A stretch of 64,000 bases of DNA from Streptomyces flaveus (lineage in GTDB: Bacteria > Actinomycetota > Actinomycetes > Streptomycetales > Streptomycetaceae). The DNA is taken from assembly GCF_014647675.1 (NCBI RefSeq), contig NZ_BMPQ01000002.1, positions 545,071 through 609,070 on the forward strand, given 5' to 3'. The position numbers and the translations under genes are program-made. Under the pieces are notes generated by a model. It made no database searches. It saw only the letters and a program-made list of their open reading frames with translations, and was not told where the DNA came from. This document shows, one piece after another, positions 15,683 to 23,882 of the stretch (within the stretch, counting starts at the first letter, position 1; each line of letters starts with the position of its first letter).

Positions 15683-16984
15683 TCAGGAAGCCTCGTTGAT
15701 CAGCTCGTCGATCTCCGCGTCGGCGGCCTTGGTGGCCTCCTCGACCGACGTGCCCTTGAGGATGTCGAGCAGCATCAGCTCGAGCGTTTCCTTCTTCTCG
15801 ACCGCGGCCCAGCCCGGCGCGATGGGCGTGAACCAGGCGTCCGGCACGGCGTTCGCGATCGGAGCCGTCTCCGGCTTCGCCTTCAGCGGCTCCAGCTGCT
15901 TGGTGTTGTTCGGCAGGATGTCCTTCTCGGCGAGCGCGGCCTCCGACTTCTCGCTGGTGAAGATAGAGATCCAGTCCTGTGCCAGATCCTGGTTCTCCGA
16001 CTTGGAGACGGTGGCCAGGTCGGAGCCGCCGATGAAGCTGGGCAGCGCCTTGCCGTTCGGGCCGGGCATGCCGGCTGTGACGATCTTGTCCTTCAGCTTG
16101 GGGTTGCCGTTGGCCGCCGGGTCGATGACGCTGCCGGACTCCCAGCCGTTGCCGTAGATCAAGGCCGTCTTCTGGTTGGCCATGACGTTGGCGTGGTCCT
16201 GCTCGTCCTTGGTCTGGTCGCCGTTGTTGTACTTCTTGACCAGGTCGACGTAGTGCTGAATGCCCTGCTGCGCCTCGGGAGAGGAGAGCGTGGCCTTCCA
16301 CTTCTTGCTGCCCTCGTCGTACTCGGCGATCTGGCCGCCGTAGGCGGCGACGTACGACATGGCGGCGTACCAGTAGCGTCCCGGCAGGTAGAGCGGCGAG
16401 AACGCCTTGTCCTTCTTGCCGTACTCGGCCTCGAGTTGGCCGAGCGCCTCGGTCAGGTCGGCCTCGGTCTCGGGGATGGTGTCCTTGCCGGTGGCGGCCT
16501 TGAACATGTCCTTGTTGTAGATGGCCACGCGCGCACCGGCGTAGTAGGGCACGCAGTACATCTTGCCCTCGTAGGAGCAGGTGTCCTTCAGGCCGTCGAT
16601 CCAGGTGTCGGAGTTGTCGTACTTCTTCTCATCGATCTCGCCGAGGGCCCCGTTGAGGATGTACGTCATGGTCTCGGTGTTGCCGAGCTCGACCACGTCG
16701 GGGAACTTGTCGCCGGACAGGGCGGCGTCGAGCTTCTTCGTCTTGTCGCCCCACTGCTGGTACTGGACGTTGACCTTGACGCCCGGGTACTTCTCGCTGA
16801 ACTCGGCGTTGGCCTGCTTGACCAGCTCCGGCCAGCTCGTCTGGGCGTCCACCATCAGCCAGACCGTCAACTCGCCCTTGCGGTCCTTCGGATCCTCGGC
16901 CGCCTCGCTGCCGCCGCCTCCGCACGCCGCGATGGAGACCATCATGCCCGCGACACCGACGGCCGCGATGAGCTTGCGCTTCAT
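15683..16984 (-). CDS. dasA: DasA, chitobiose-binding lipoprotein
   Basis: The extracellular binding protein of the DasABC importer, 433 residues. A lipoprotein signal ends in SIAAC (Cys21), followed by a GGGGSE linker. The body is a cluster-B sugar-binding fold (LTVWLMVDAQTSWPELVKQA, KFPDVVELGNTETMTYIL). The ATG at 16984 has GAGGAGGGG about six bases upstream. Besides uptake of chitobiose, DasA in S. coelicolor affects development, because amino-sugar sensing through DasR links chitin or cell-wall turnover to sporulation and antibiotics. Two dre-like sites lie directly upstream. Confidence 0.96.
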   Translation of the reverse strand: MKRKLIAAVGVAGMMVSIAACGGGGSEAAEDPKDRKGELTVWLMVDAQTSWPELVKQANAEFSEKYPGVKVNVQYQQWGDKTKKLDAALSGDKFPDVVELGNTETMTYILNGALGEIDEKKYDNSDTWIDGLKDTCSYEGKMYCVPYYAGARVAIYNKDMFKAATGKDTIPETEADLTEALGQLEAEYGKKDKAFSPLYLPGRYWYAAMSYVAAYGGQIAEYDEGSKKWKATLSSPEAQQGIQHYVDLVKKYNNGDQTKDEQDHANVMANQKTALIYGNGWESGSVIDPAANGNPKLKDKIVTAGMPGPNGKALPSFIGGSDLATVSKSENQDLAQDWISIFTSEKSEAALAEKDILPNNTKQLEPLKAKPETAPIANAVPDAWFTPIAPGWAAVEKKETLELMLLDILKGTSVEEATKAADAEIDELINEAS

Positions 16985-17008
16985 GTCACCCCTCCTCGCC
17001 TGGCCCCC

Positions 17009-17049
17009 AGTGGTGTAGACCAGTTGGCGGGAGCTTGGCCTAGACCTGG
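17009..17049. promoter_or_regulatory. dre pair upstream of dasA
   Basis: AGTGGTGTAGACCAGT (17009-17024) fits the DasR consensus closely. A weaker copy, CTTGGCCTAGACCTGG (17034-17049), follows. The near one is 25 bases from the dasA start codon. Binding by DasR here would shut off dasA until GlcN-6-P accumulates. Confidence 0.88.
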
Positions 17050-17178
17050 AGGGGTGTCAAGGGAAGGCAGACCCGTCCGGACGTCCGTTATGGGAACTAC
17101 ATATTCAAGAACCTTTAAGCAAGAAAGTGGCAAAAAGAGCAGGTGAGTTCACTGACCCCGGGTGGACCACTCCAATGT

Positions 17179-17194
17179 GGTGGACTAGACCAGA
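17179..17194. promoter_or_regulatory. dre site upstream of dasR, autoregulation
   Basis: GGTGGACTAGACCAGA keeps the CTAGACCA core of the DasR palindrome. A TATATA at 17210-17215 could be the dasR -10 element, which would place the site over the -35 region and suggests autoregulation. Confidence 0.75.
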
Positions 17195-17216
17195 GGGGAC
17201 AGCGAACGGTATATAG

Positions 17217-18092
<876 letters not shown>

Positions 18093-18220
18093 AACCATCA
18101 AAGTCCCTGCGGGGCACGCCAGTTCGTGCGGCGCAAAACTACTGGTGCACGCGGTGTGGCGCTGTTCCCTCACCTGCTTTACGGTCCTCCCCGTCATCGC
18201 ATGGACGGGAGGACGACCCG

Positions 18221-20359
18221 GTGCGCACTGCGAACACTCGATCCATCGTCATCTGGACGCTCGTCGCGCTGGTGGGCGCGGCCGGCTGGGCCGTACTGGC
18301 GCTCTCGCGGGGCGAGGAGGTGTCGGCCGCCTGGATGGTGGCGGCGGCTCTCGGCTCGTACGCCATCGCCTATCGCTTCTACTCGAAGTTCATCGCGAAC
18401 AAGGTCCTCAAGGTCGACAAGACCCGCGCCACGCCCGCCGAGCGGCTCAACAACGGCATCGACTTCCATCCGACCGACCGGCGCGTGCTGCTCGGCCATC
18501 ACTTCGCGGCGATCGCCGGCGCGGGTCCGCTGGTGGGGCCCGTACTGGCCGCGCAGATGGGGTATTTGCCCGGCACCATCTGGATCATCGTCGGCGTGAT
18601 CTTCGCGGGCGCCGTACAGGACATGGTGGTGCTGTTCTTCTCGACGCGCCGCGACGGCAGGTCGCTCGGGCAGATGGCGCGCGAGGAGATCGGGCCGTTC
18701 GGCGGGGCCGCGGCCCTGCTCGCCGCCTTCGCCATCATGATCATCCTGCTCGGTGTGCTGGCCCTGGTCATCGTCAACGCCCTCGCCGAGTCGCCCTGGG
18801 GCACCTTCTCCATCGCGATGACGATCCCGATCGCCCTGCTGATGGGCTTCTACCTGCGGGTCCTCAGGCCAGGACGGGTCACCGAGGTCTCGCTGATCGG
18901 CATCGCGCTGCTGCTGCTCGCGCTGGTCTCCGGGCGGTGGGTCGCGGAGTCGTCCTGGGCCGACACCTTCACGCTGGAACCCTCCACACTCGTGATCTGG
19001 CTGGTGGCGTACGGCTTCATCGCCTCGATCCTGCCCGTGTGGATGCTCCTTGCACCGCGCGACTACCTCTCCACGTTCATGAAGATCGGCACCATCTTCC
19101 TGCTCGCGCTCGGCGTCGTGATCGCCCTGCCGACGCTGAAGATGGACGCGGTCACGGACTTCGCCTCACGCGGTGACGGCCCGGTCTTCGCGGGCTCGCT
19201 CTTCCCGTTCGTCTTCATCACCATCGCCTGCGGGGCGCTGTCCGGCTTCCACTCGCTGATCTCGTCCGGTACGACGCCGAAGATGATCCAGAAGGAGACG
19301 CAGGTCCGGATGATCGGGTACGGCTCCATGCTCATGGAGTCCTCGGTCGCGGTCATGGCGCTGATCGCGGCGTCCGTCATCGACCCCGGTCTGTACTTCG
19401 CGATGAACGCCCCGGCCGGGGTCATCGGCGACTCGGTGCAGAACGCCTCGCAGGTGGTGGGGAGTTGGGGCTACCAGATATCCCCGGAGGACCTTGCGGC
19501 GGCGGCGCGGAACGTCGAGGAGGCGTCGCTGCTGTCGCGGACCGGCGGCGCTCCCACGCTCGCGATCGGTATCTCGGACATCTTCTCCCAGATCACCGGG
19601 GACAGTCTGCGCGCGTTCTGGTACCACTTCGCGATCATGTTCGAGGCACTGTTCATCCTGACCGCGCTCGACGCGGGCACCCGCGTGGGCCGCTTCATGC
19701 TCCAGGACACGCTCGGAAACCTCTACAAGCCCTTCAAGAACGTGAGCTGGAAGCCCGGGCTCGTCATCACCAGTGCCATCGTCTGCGGTCTGTGGGGCTA
19801 CTTCCTGTGGGTGGGCGTCCATGAACCGCTCGGCGGCATCAACCAGCTGTTCCCGATCTTCGGTATCTCCAACCAGCTGCTCGCAGCGGTCGCGCTGGCC
19901 GTCTGCACGACGCTGCTGGTGAAGTCCGGGCGCCTCAAGTGGGCCTGGGTCACCGGGGTTCCGCTCGCCTGGGACGCCACGGTCACGCTGACGGCAAGCT
20001 GGCAGAAGGTGTTCTCCAGCGATCCGCGCGTCGGCTTCTTCAAGCAGCGCTCGGTTTACCAGGACGCCATCGACCGGGGCGAGGTGCTCGCGCCCGCCAA
20101 GAACATGGACGACATGCGTACCGTCGTCACCAACTCCACGGTGGACGGCGTCCTTTCGGCGGTTCTCGCGCTGCTCATCGTGATCGTGATCGTGGACGCG
20201 ACCAGGGTATGCATCAGGCATGTACGCCGTCCCGCGCTGTCCACGCTCAGCGAGGCGCCGTACGTGGAGTCGAAGATCGTCGCCCCGGCCGGGCTGATCC
20301 CGACCCGGGAGGAGAAGGAGGAGGAACACGATGCTGTCGGGGCTGCTCCGGGTTCTTAG
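18221..20359 (+). CDS. cstA: CstA-family carbon-starvation/pyruvate transporter
   Basis: A large polytopic membrane protein of 712 residues in the CstA/BtsT family. The Escherichia members carry peptides or pyruvate with protons. About sixteen hydrophobic segments are visible. Family landmarks are NNGIDFHPTDRRVLLGHHFAAIAGAGPLVGP in the first third (key HF and GAGP), FAGAVQDMVVLF, and ALSGFHSLISSGTTPK in the middle. The GTG at 18221 has GGGAGGA seven bases upstream; the frame is open upstream only as an overlap with dasR. It overlaps the small YbdD-like gene, its usual partner. Together with the next pair it suggests uptake of small carboxylates. Confidence 0.93.
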   Translation: MRTANTRSIVIWTLVALVGAAGWAVLALSRGEEVSAAWMVAAALGSYAIAYRFYSKFIANKVLKVDKTRATPAERLNNGIDFHPTDRRVLLGHHFAAIAGAGPLVGPVLAAQMGYLPGTIWIIVGVIFAGAVQDMVVLFFSTRRDGRSLGQMAREEIGPFGGAAALLAAFAIMIILLGVLALVIVNALAESPWGTFSIAMTIPIALLMGFYLRVLRPGRVTEVSLIGIALLLLALVSGRWVAESSWADTFTLEPSTLVIWLVAYGFIASILPVWMLLAPRDYLSTFMKIGTIFLLALGVVIALPTLKMDAVTDFASRGDGPVFAGSLFPFVFITIACGALSGFHSLISSGTTPKMIQKETQVRMIGYGSMLMESSVAVMALIAASVIDPGLYFAMNAPAGVIGDSVQNASQVVGSWGYQISPEDLAAAARNVEEASLLSRTGGAPTLAIGISDIFSQITGDSLRAFWYHFAIMFEALFILTALDAGTRVGRFMLQDTLGNLYKPFKNVSWKPGLVITSAIVCGLWGYFLWVGVHEPLGGINQLFPIFGISNQLLAAVALAVCTTLLVKSGRLKWAWVTGVPLAWDATVTLTASWQKVFSSDPRVGFFKQRSVYQDAIDRGEVLAPAKNMDDMRTVVTNSTVDGVLSAVLALLIVIVIVDATRVCIRHVRRPALSTLSEAPYVESKIVAPAGLIPTREEKEEEHDAVGAAPGS

Positions 20360-20531
20360 GTCCGTGCGGTGGTACGTGCGGGAGTTGACCGACGAGTCCG
20401 CGTACGACCGTTACGTCACCCATGTCCGTACGGCACATCCGGACGCACTCGTACCGTCCCGCCGCGAGTTCGAGCGGGAGCGCACGGAGCGTCAGGAGTC
20501 GGATCCACGGCAGGGGTTCCGTTGCTGCTGA
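20331..20531 (+). CDS. YbdD/YjiX-family small protein, CstA partner
   Basis: A 66-residue soluble protein of the YbdD (DUF466) family, nearly always encoded right after CstA-type transporters. The signature YDRYVTHVRTAHPDALVPSRREFERER is present. GGAGG precedes the ATG, and the gene overlaps the end of cstA by 29 bases. Its role is probably in assembly or regulation of the transporter; the mechanism is unknown. It ends in two Cys (RCC). Confidence 0.88.
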   Translation: MLSGLLRVLRSVRWYVRELTDESAYDRYVTHVRTAHPDALVPSRREFERERTERQESDPRQGFRCC

Positions 20532-20547
20532 TCACACGCGGTCGCCA

Positions 20548-20601
20548 CGGAATGCGCACATTTGCTTCCGTATTCCGGACGGGGGTTCCATGAGGCGGAA
20601 C
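20548..20601. promoter_or_regulatory. Two GGAA-type inverted repeats, candidate operator of mctP pair
   Basis: CGGAAT-N18-ATTCCG at 20548-20577 is followed by GTTCC-N7-GGAAC at 20585-20601. A TAGATT at about 20610-20615 could be a -10 element, so the second repeat would overlap the -35 region. The position, just before the DUF3311-symporter genes, suggests an operator for an unidentified regulator. Confidence 0.4.
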
Positions 20602-20658
20602 TGTCCCTTAGATTTCCTGCGCGTTGCAAGGTGATCAGTGAGGGGACGGAGTCGCCAT

Positions 20659-20958
20659 ATGTCAGAAACGTCCGATGCGCCAAGAGCGTCCGAAGTGAAA
20701 CCACCGGTGGTGACGCCGGTCCGTGTGGTGATCGCCCTCTGCCTGTTCGCGCCGTTCGTGGCGATGCTCTGGGTGGACTCGTACGCGAAGGTCGACCCGG
20801 CCTTCATCGGCATCCCGTTCTTCTACTGGTACCAGATGCTGTGGGTGCTCATCTCCACGGCGCTCACGATGATCGCGTACCAGCTGTGGCAGCGTGACCA
20901 GCGCGCCCGCAAGGCCGACCGGTCCGAGGCCTCCCAGAACGGGGGTGCGTCGGCATGA
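20659..20958 (+). CDS. DUF3311 small membrane protein
   Basis: A 99-residue protein with two membrane segments (VVIALCLFAPFVAMLWV and FFYWYQMLWVLISTALTMIAY), the FxYWYQxxW pattern typical of DUF3311. It overlaps the symporter gene by four bases (ATGA). In actinobacteria this family is the constant small partner of MctP-like sodium:solute symporters and is probably an accessory subunit. ATG 20659 was chosen with GGGACGGAG upstream. Confidence 0.88.
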   Translation: MSETSDAPRASEVKPPVVTPVRVVIALCLFAPFVAMLWVDSYAKVDPAFIGIPFFYWYQMLWVLISTALTMIAYQLWQRDQRARKADRSEASQNGGASA

Positions 20959-22583
20959 ACGACGGCGTGAACGGCGTCGCACTCGCCGTCTTCATCTTCT
21001 TCTTCCTGGCCGTCACGGTCATGGGCTTCCTGGCCTCGCGCTGGCGCAGGGCCGAGAACGAGCACAGCCTCGACGAATGGGGCCTGGGCGGGCGGTCGTT
21101 CGGCACCTGGGTCACCTGGTTCCTGCTCGGCGGCGACCTCTACACGGCGTACACCTTCGTGGCGGTCCCGGCGGCGATCTACGCGGCGGGCGCGGCCGGC
21201 TTCTTCGCCGTGCCCTACACGATCCTCATCTACCCCCTGATCTTCACCTTTCTGCCGCGGCTGTGGTCGGTGTCGCACAAGCACGGGTACGTGACGACCT
21301 CGGACTTCGTGCGCGGGCGGTTCGGCTCGAAGAGCCTGTCGCTGGCGGTGGCCGTGACCGGCATCCTCGCCACGATGCCGTACATCGCGCTCCAACTGGT
21401 CGGCATCCAGGCGGTCCTTGACGTGATGGGTGTCGGCGGCGGCGAGAACACGAACTGGTTCATCAAGGACCTGCCGCTGCTCATCGCCTTCGGCGTGCTG
21501 GCGGCGTACACGTACTCGTCGGGGCTTCGCGCCCCCGCACTGATCGCGTTCGTGAAGGACACTCTGATCTACATCGTGATCGCGGTGGCCATCATCTACA
21601 TCCCGATCAAGCTGGGCGGCTTCGACGACATCTTCGCCGCGGCCGGCGACGCGTACAGCCAGACCAACGAGGCGACAGGGGCGCCGCGCGGTGCGCTGGT
21701 CCCGGCCGAGGCGGGCCAATGGACTTACGCCACGCTGGCGTTGGGCTCCGCGCTCGCGCTGTTCATGTACCCGCACTCGATCACGGCGACGCTGTCCTCA
21801 CGCAGCCGTGAGGTGATCCGCCGCAACACCACGATCCTGCCGCTGTACTCCCTGATGCTGGGCCTGCTCGCGCTGCTCGGCTTCATGGCGATCGCGGCCG
21901 GAATCAAGGTGGAGAACGGGCAGCTGGCCATCCCTCAGCTCTTCGAGAACATGTTCCCCGCCTGGTTCGCGGGTGTCGCGTTCGCGGCGATCGGCATCGG
22001 CGCGCTCGTACCGGCGGCGATCATGTCCATCGCGGCGGCGAACCTCTTCACCCGCAACATCTACAAGGACTTCATCAAGCCCGATGCGACTCCGGCCCAG
22101 GAGACCAAGGTTTCGAAACTGGTCTCGCTCCTTGTGAAGGTGGGCGCGCTGGCCTTCGTCCTGACCATGGACAAGACGGTCGCGATCAACTTCCAGCTCC
22201 TGGGCGGCATCTGGATCCTCCAGACCTTCCCGGCCCTGGTCGGCGGCCTGTTCACCCGCTGGTTCCACCGCTGGGCGCTGCTCGCGGGCTGGGCGGTCGG
22301 CATGGTGTACGGGACGGTGGCCGCGTACGGGGTCGCCTCCCCGACCCAGAAGCACTTCGGCGGCTCCAACGCGGAGATTCCGGGGCTCGGCGAGATGGGC
22401 TACATCGGGCTGACGGCGTTCGTCCTGAACGTGGTGGTGACGGTGGTGCTGACCTTCGTACTGAAGGCGGCGAAGGCGCCGGACGGCATCGACGAGACGT
22501 CTCCGGGGGACTACACGGCAGACGCGGGGGATGAGGGAGTGCAGGTGGAGCTGCCTCCGGCTACGGCTGGGGCCGGGCACTAG
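20955..22583 (+). CDS. Sodium:solute symporter, MctP-like monocarboxylate permease
   Basis: A 542-residue member of the SSS family with about thirteen membrane segments. The opening reads FLASRWRRAENEHSLDEWGLGGRSFG, then WFLLGGDLYTAYTFVAVPAAIYA, which match monocarboxylate permeases such as MctP. FMYPHSITATLSSRS is near residue 275. The likely substrates are lactate, pyruvate, acetate or related acids; sequence alone does not settle which. It is coupled to the DUF3311 gene and followed by a strong terminator, so the transcription unit is two genes. Confidence 0.92.
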   Translation: MNDGVNGVALAVFIFFFLAVTVMGFLASRWRRAENEHSLDEWGLGGRSFGTWVTWFLLGGDLYTAYTFVAVPAAIYAAGAAGFFAVPYTILIYPLIFTFLPRLWSVSHKHGYVTTSDFVRGRFGSKSLSLAVAVTGILATMPYIALQLVGIQAVLDVMGVGGGENTNWFIKDLPLLIAFGVLAAYTYSSGLRAPALIAFVKDTLIYIVIAVAIIYIPIKLGGFDDIFAAAGDAYSQTNEATGAPRGALVPAEAGQWTYATLALGSALALFMYPHSITATLSSRSREVIRRNTTILPLYSLMLGLLALLGFMAIAAGIKVENGQLAIPQLFENMFPAWFAGVAFAAIGIGALVPAAIMSIAAANLFTRNIYKDFIKPDATPAQETKVSKLVSLLVKVGALAFVLTMDKTVAINFQLLGGIWILQTFPALVGGLFTRWFHRWALLAGWAVGMVYGTVAAYGVASPTQKHFGGSNAEIPGLGEMGYIGLTAFVLNVVVTVVLTFVLKAAKAPDGIDETSPGDYTADAGDEGVQVELPPATAGAGH

Positions 22584-22586
22584 GTG

Positions 22587-22627
22587 CCGGGCCGCCAGGG
22601 GGAGTTCGCCGCCCCCTGGCGGCCCGG
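22587..22627. terminator. 16-bp stem terminator after symporter
   Basis: A perfect 16-base inverted repeat (CCGGGCCGCCAGGGGG and its complement) around a nine-base loop, starting three bases after the symporter stop. There is no T-run, as usual in Streptomyces terminators. Confidence 0.9.
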
Positions 22628-22743
22628 CTGGTCACGGCTACGCTGCCGCCGTGGCCGGGCGTGGGCTGAGATCCCCCCGTACTGACATCCTCGTACGGGA
22701 AAACCGCAGGCCGTTGTCGTACCCCTGATGCACACTGCACCGC

Positions 22744-23250
22744 ATGGACATCGCGATCAGGCGGGCAACCCCGGAGGAGTACGAGACTCTCGGCGAGATC
22801 ACCGCGCAGGCCTATCTCGGGGACGGGCTGCTCGACTTCGGGGAAAGTGACTGGTACCTGGGCGAGCTGCGGGACGTCGTCAAGCGGGCCGCCGCGGCCG
22901 AGGTGCTGGTCGCCGTCGAGCACGACCGCGTGCTGGGCGGCGTGACGTTCGTACCGTCCGGCGGGCCGATGGCCGACATCGCGGGCCCCGGGGAGGCCGA
23001 GATACGAATGCTCGCGGTCGCCCCGGAAGCCCGCGGCCGGGGCGTCGGAGAGGCGCTCGTACGCGCCTGCACAGATCGCGCACGGGCCACCGAAGGCTGC
23101 GTACGCATCGTCCTGTCGACCCAGCGCACCATGCACTCAGCCCATCGCATCTACGAACGTCTCGGCTTCACCCGCACTCCGGAACGCGACTGGAACCCGA
23201 TCCCGCACCTCGACGACATCAGCCTGCTGGCCTACGAGTTGGAGCTGTAG
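22744..23250 (+). CDS. GNAT-family N-acetyltransferase
   Basis: A 168-residue acetyl-CoA-dependent acetyltransferase. The fold runs MDIAIRRATPEEYETLGEI at the start, a beta4 MLAVAPEARGRGVGEALV carrying the RGRGVG pyrophosphate loop, and the final HRIYERLGFTRTP that closes the domain. I see no RBS before the ATG. The acceptor substrate cannot be predicted. It is convergent, six bases apart, with a ribbon-helix-helix gene on the other strand. Confidence 0.88.
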   Translation: MDIAIRRATPEEYETLGEITAQAYLGDGLLDFGESDWYLGELRDVVKRAAAAEVLVAVEHDRVLGGVTFVPSGGPMADIAGPGEAEIRMLAVAPEARGRGVGEALVRACTDRARATEGCVRIVLSTQRTMHSAHRIYERLGFTRTPERDWNPIPHLDDISLLAYELEL

Positions 23251-23256
23251 AGGCCG

Positions 23257-23496
23257 TCACCACGCACGCGGCTCTTCAACCTCCGCCCGCACTTCGGCGA
23301 TCTCCGCCTGGTAGGCCGGGTCATTGCGCCACTCGTCCAGCTCGGCGGCTGCGCGCCGGTACTGCTCCCGGACGTACGCCTCGTGCACAGCCATTCCGAT
23401 GGCGTCCGCCGGCGTGACGCGCCAGGCGGCAGCCAGCTCTTGCAGCTCGCGATACGTCTCTTCGTCCAGGCGCAAGCTGATGGTCTCCGGCGTCAT
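23257..23496 (-). CDS. Ribbon-helix-helix (CopG-like) small protein
   Basis: A 79-residue protein. The N-terminus ISLRLDEETYRELQELAAAWRVTPADAIGMAV has the alternating polar beta strand and two helices of RHH antitoxin or repressor domains. The C-terminal part is acidic and helical (AEIAEVRAEVEEPRAW), the kind of region that would bind a toxin. No toxin gene is adjacent in the same direction. It is divergent from the nrd operon, whose NrdR boxes lie 58 bases upstream of its start. Confidence 0.72.
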   Translation of the reverse strand: MTPETISLRLDEETYRELQELAAAWRVTPADAIGMAVHEAYVREQYRRAAAELDEWRNDPAYQAEIAEVRAEVEEPRAW

Positions 23497-23554
23497 GGAG
23501 GCACCGTAACGCAACGCCTTCGCCTGTTGCGTCCCACCGAGGTTCCGCGATGCA

Positions 23555-23602
23555 ACACAACATGTGGGGTTCACTCTCGTAGCCCGACACAACATGTATG
23601 CT
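23555..23602. promoter_or_regulatory. Tandem NrdR boxes of nrdABS
   Basis: Two 16-base boxes, ACACAACATGTGGGGT (23555-23570) and ACACAACATGTATGCT (23587-23602), start 32 bases apart, three helical turns. This is the arrangement bound by the ATP/dATP-sensing repressor NrdR in front of Streptomyces ribonucleotide reductase operons. The nrdR gene itself is not in this window. Confidence 0.87.
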
Positions 23603-23607
23603 CATGT

Positions 23608-23729
23608 TCGCTGTCGCCGCAGGGGAATCCGGTGCGAATCCGGAACTGTCCCGCAACGGTGTACTTGTGCATGCCTGTCCCCGGGACCGGCCGTGCGCGA
23701 GCGTCAGTCCGAGGACCTGCCGACAGCGC
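23608..23729 (+). ncRNA. Cobalamin (adenosylcobalamin) riboswitch
   Basis: The core sequence GGGAATCCGGTGCGAATCC at about 23632-23650, with CTGTCCCGCAACGGTG just after, and the B12 box AGTCCGAGGACCTGCC at 23706-23721 are all recognisable. Pairing GCTGTCG (23610-23616) with CGACAGC (23721-23727) closes the element. It lies in the nrdA leader, 150 bases before the start. In S. coelicolor, B12 switches off the oxygen-dependent nrdABS operon through this riboswitch because a B12-dependent enzyme (NrdJ) can replace it. Confidence 0.95.
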
Positions 23730-23882
23730 GCCCAGGCCAATCCGGTCCGGGCGACCATGACCGTCCGGGCCTCGCGGAGTGGGCCGGTGGACGCGGCGTC
23801 CCGCTGTCGCAGAGCGCGTACGCCCGTGTGCCCCGAACCCCCTCTCCCCGCAGGCCCCTTGCCGAGCGAGGGAGAGCCCCAC

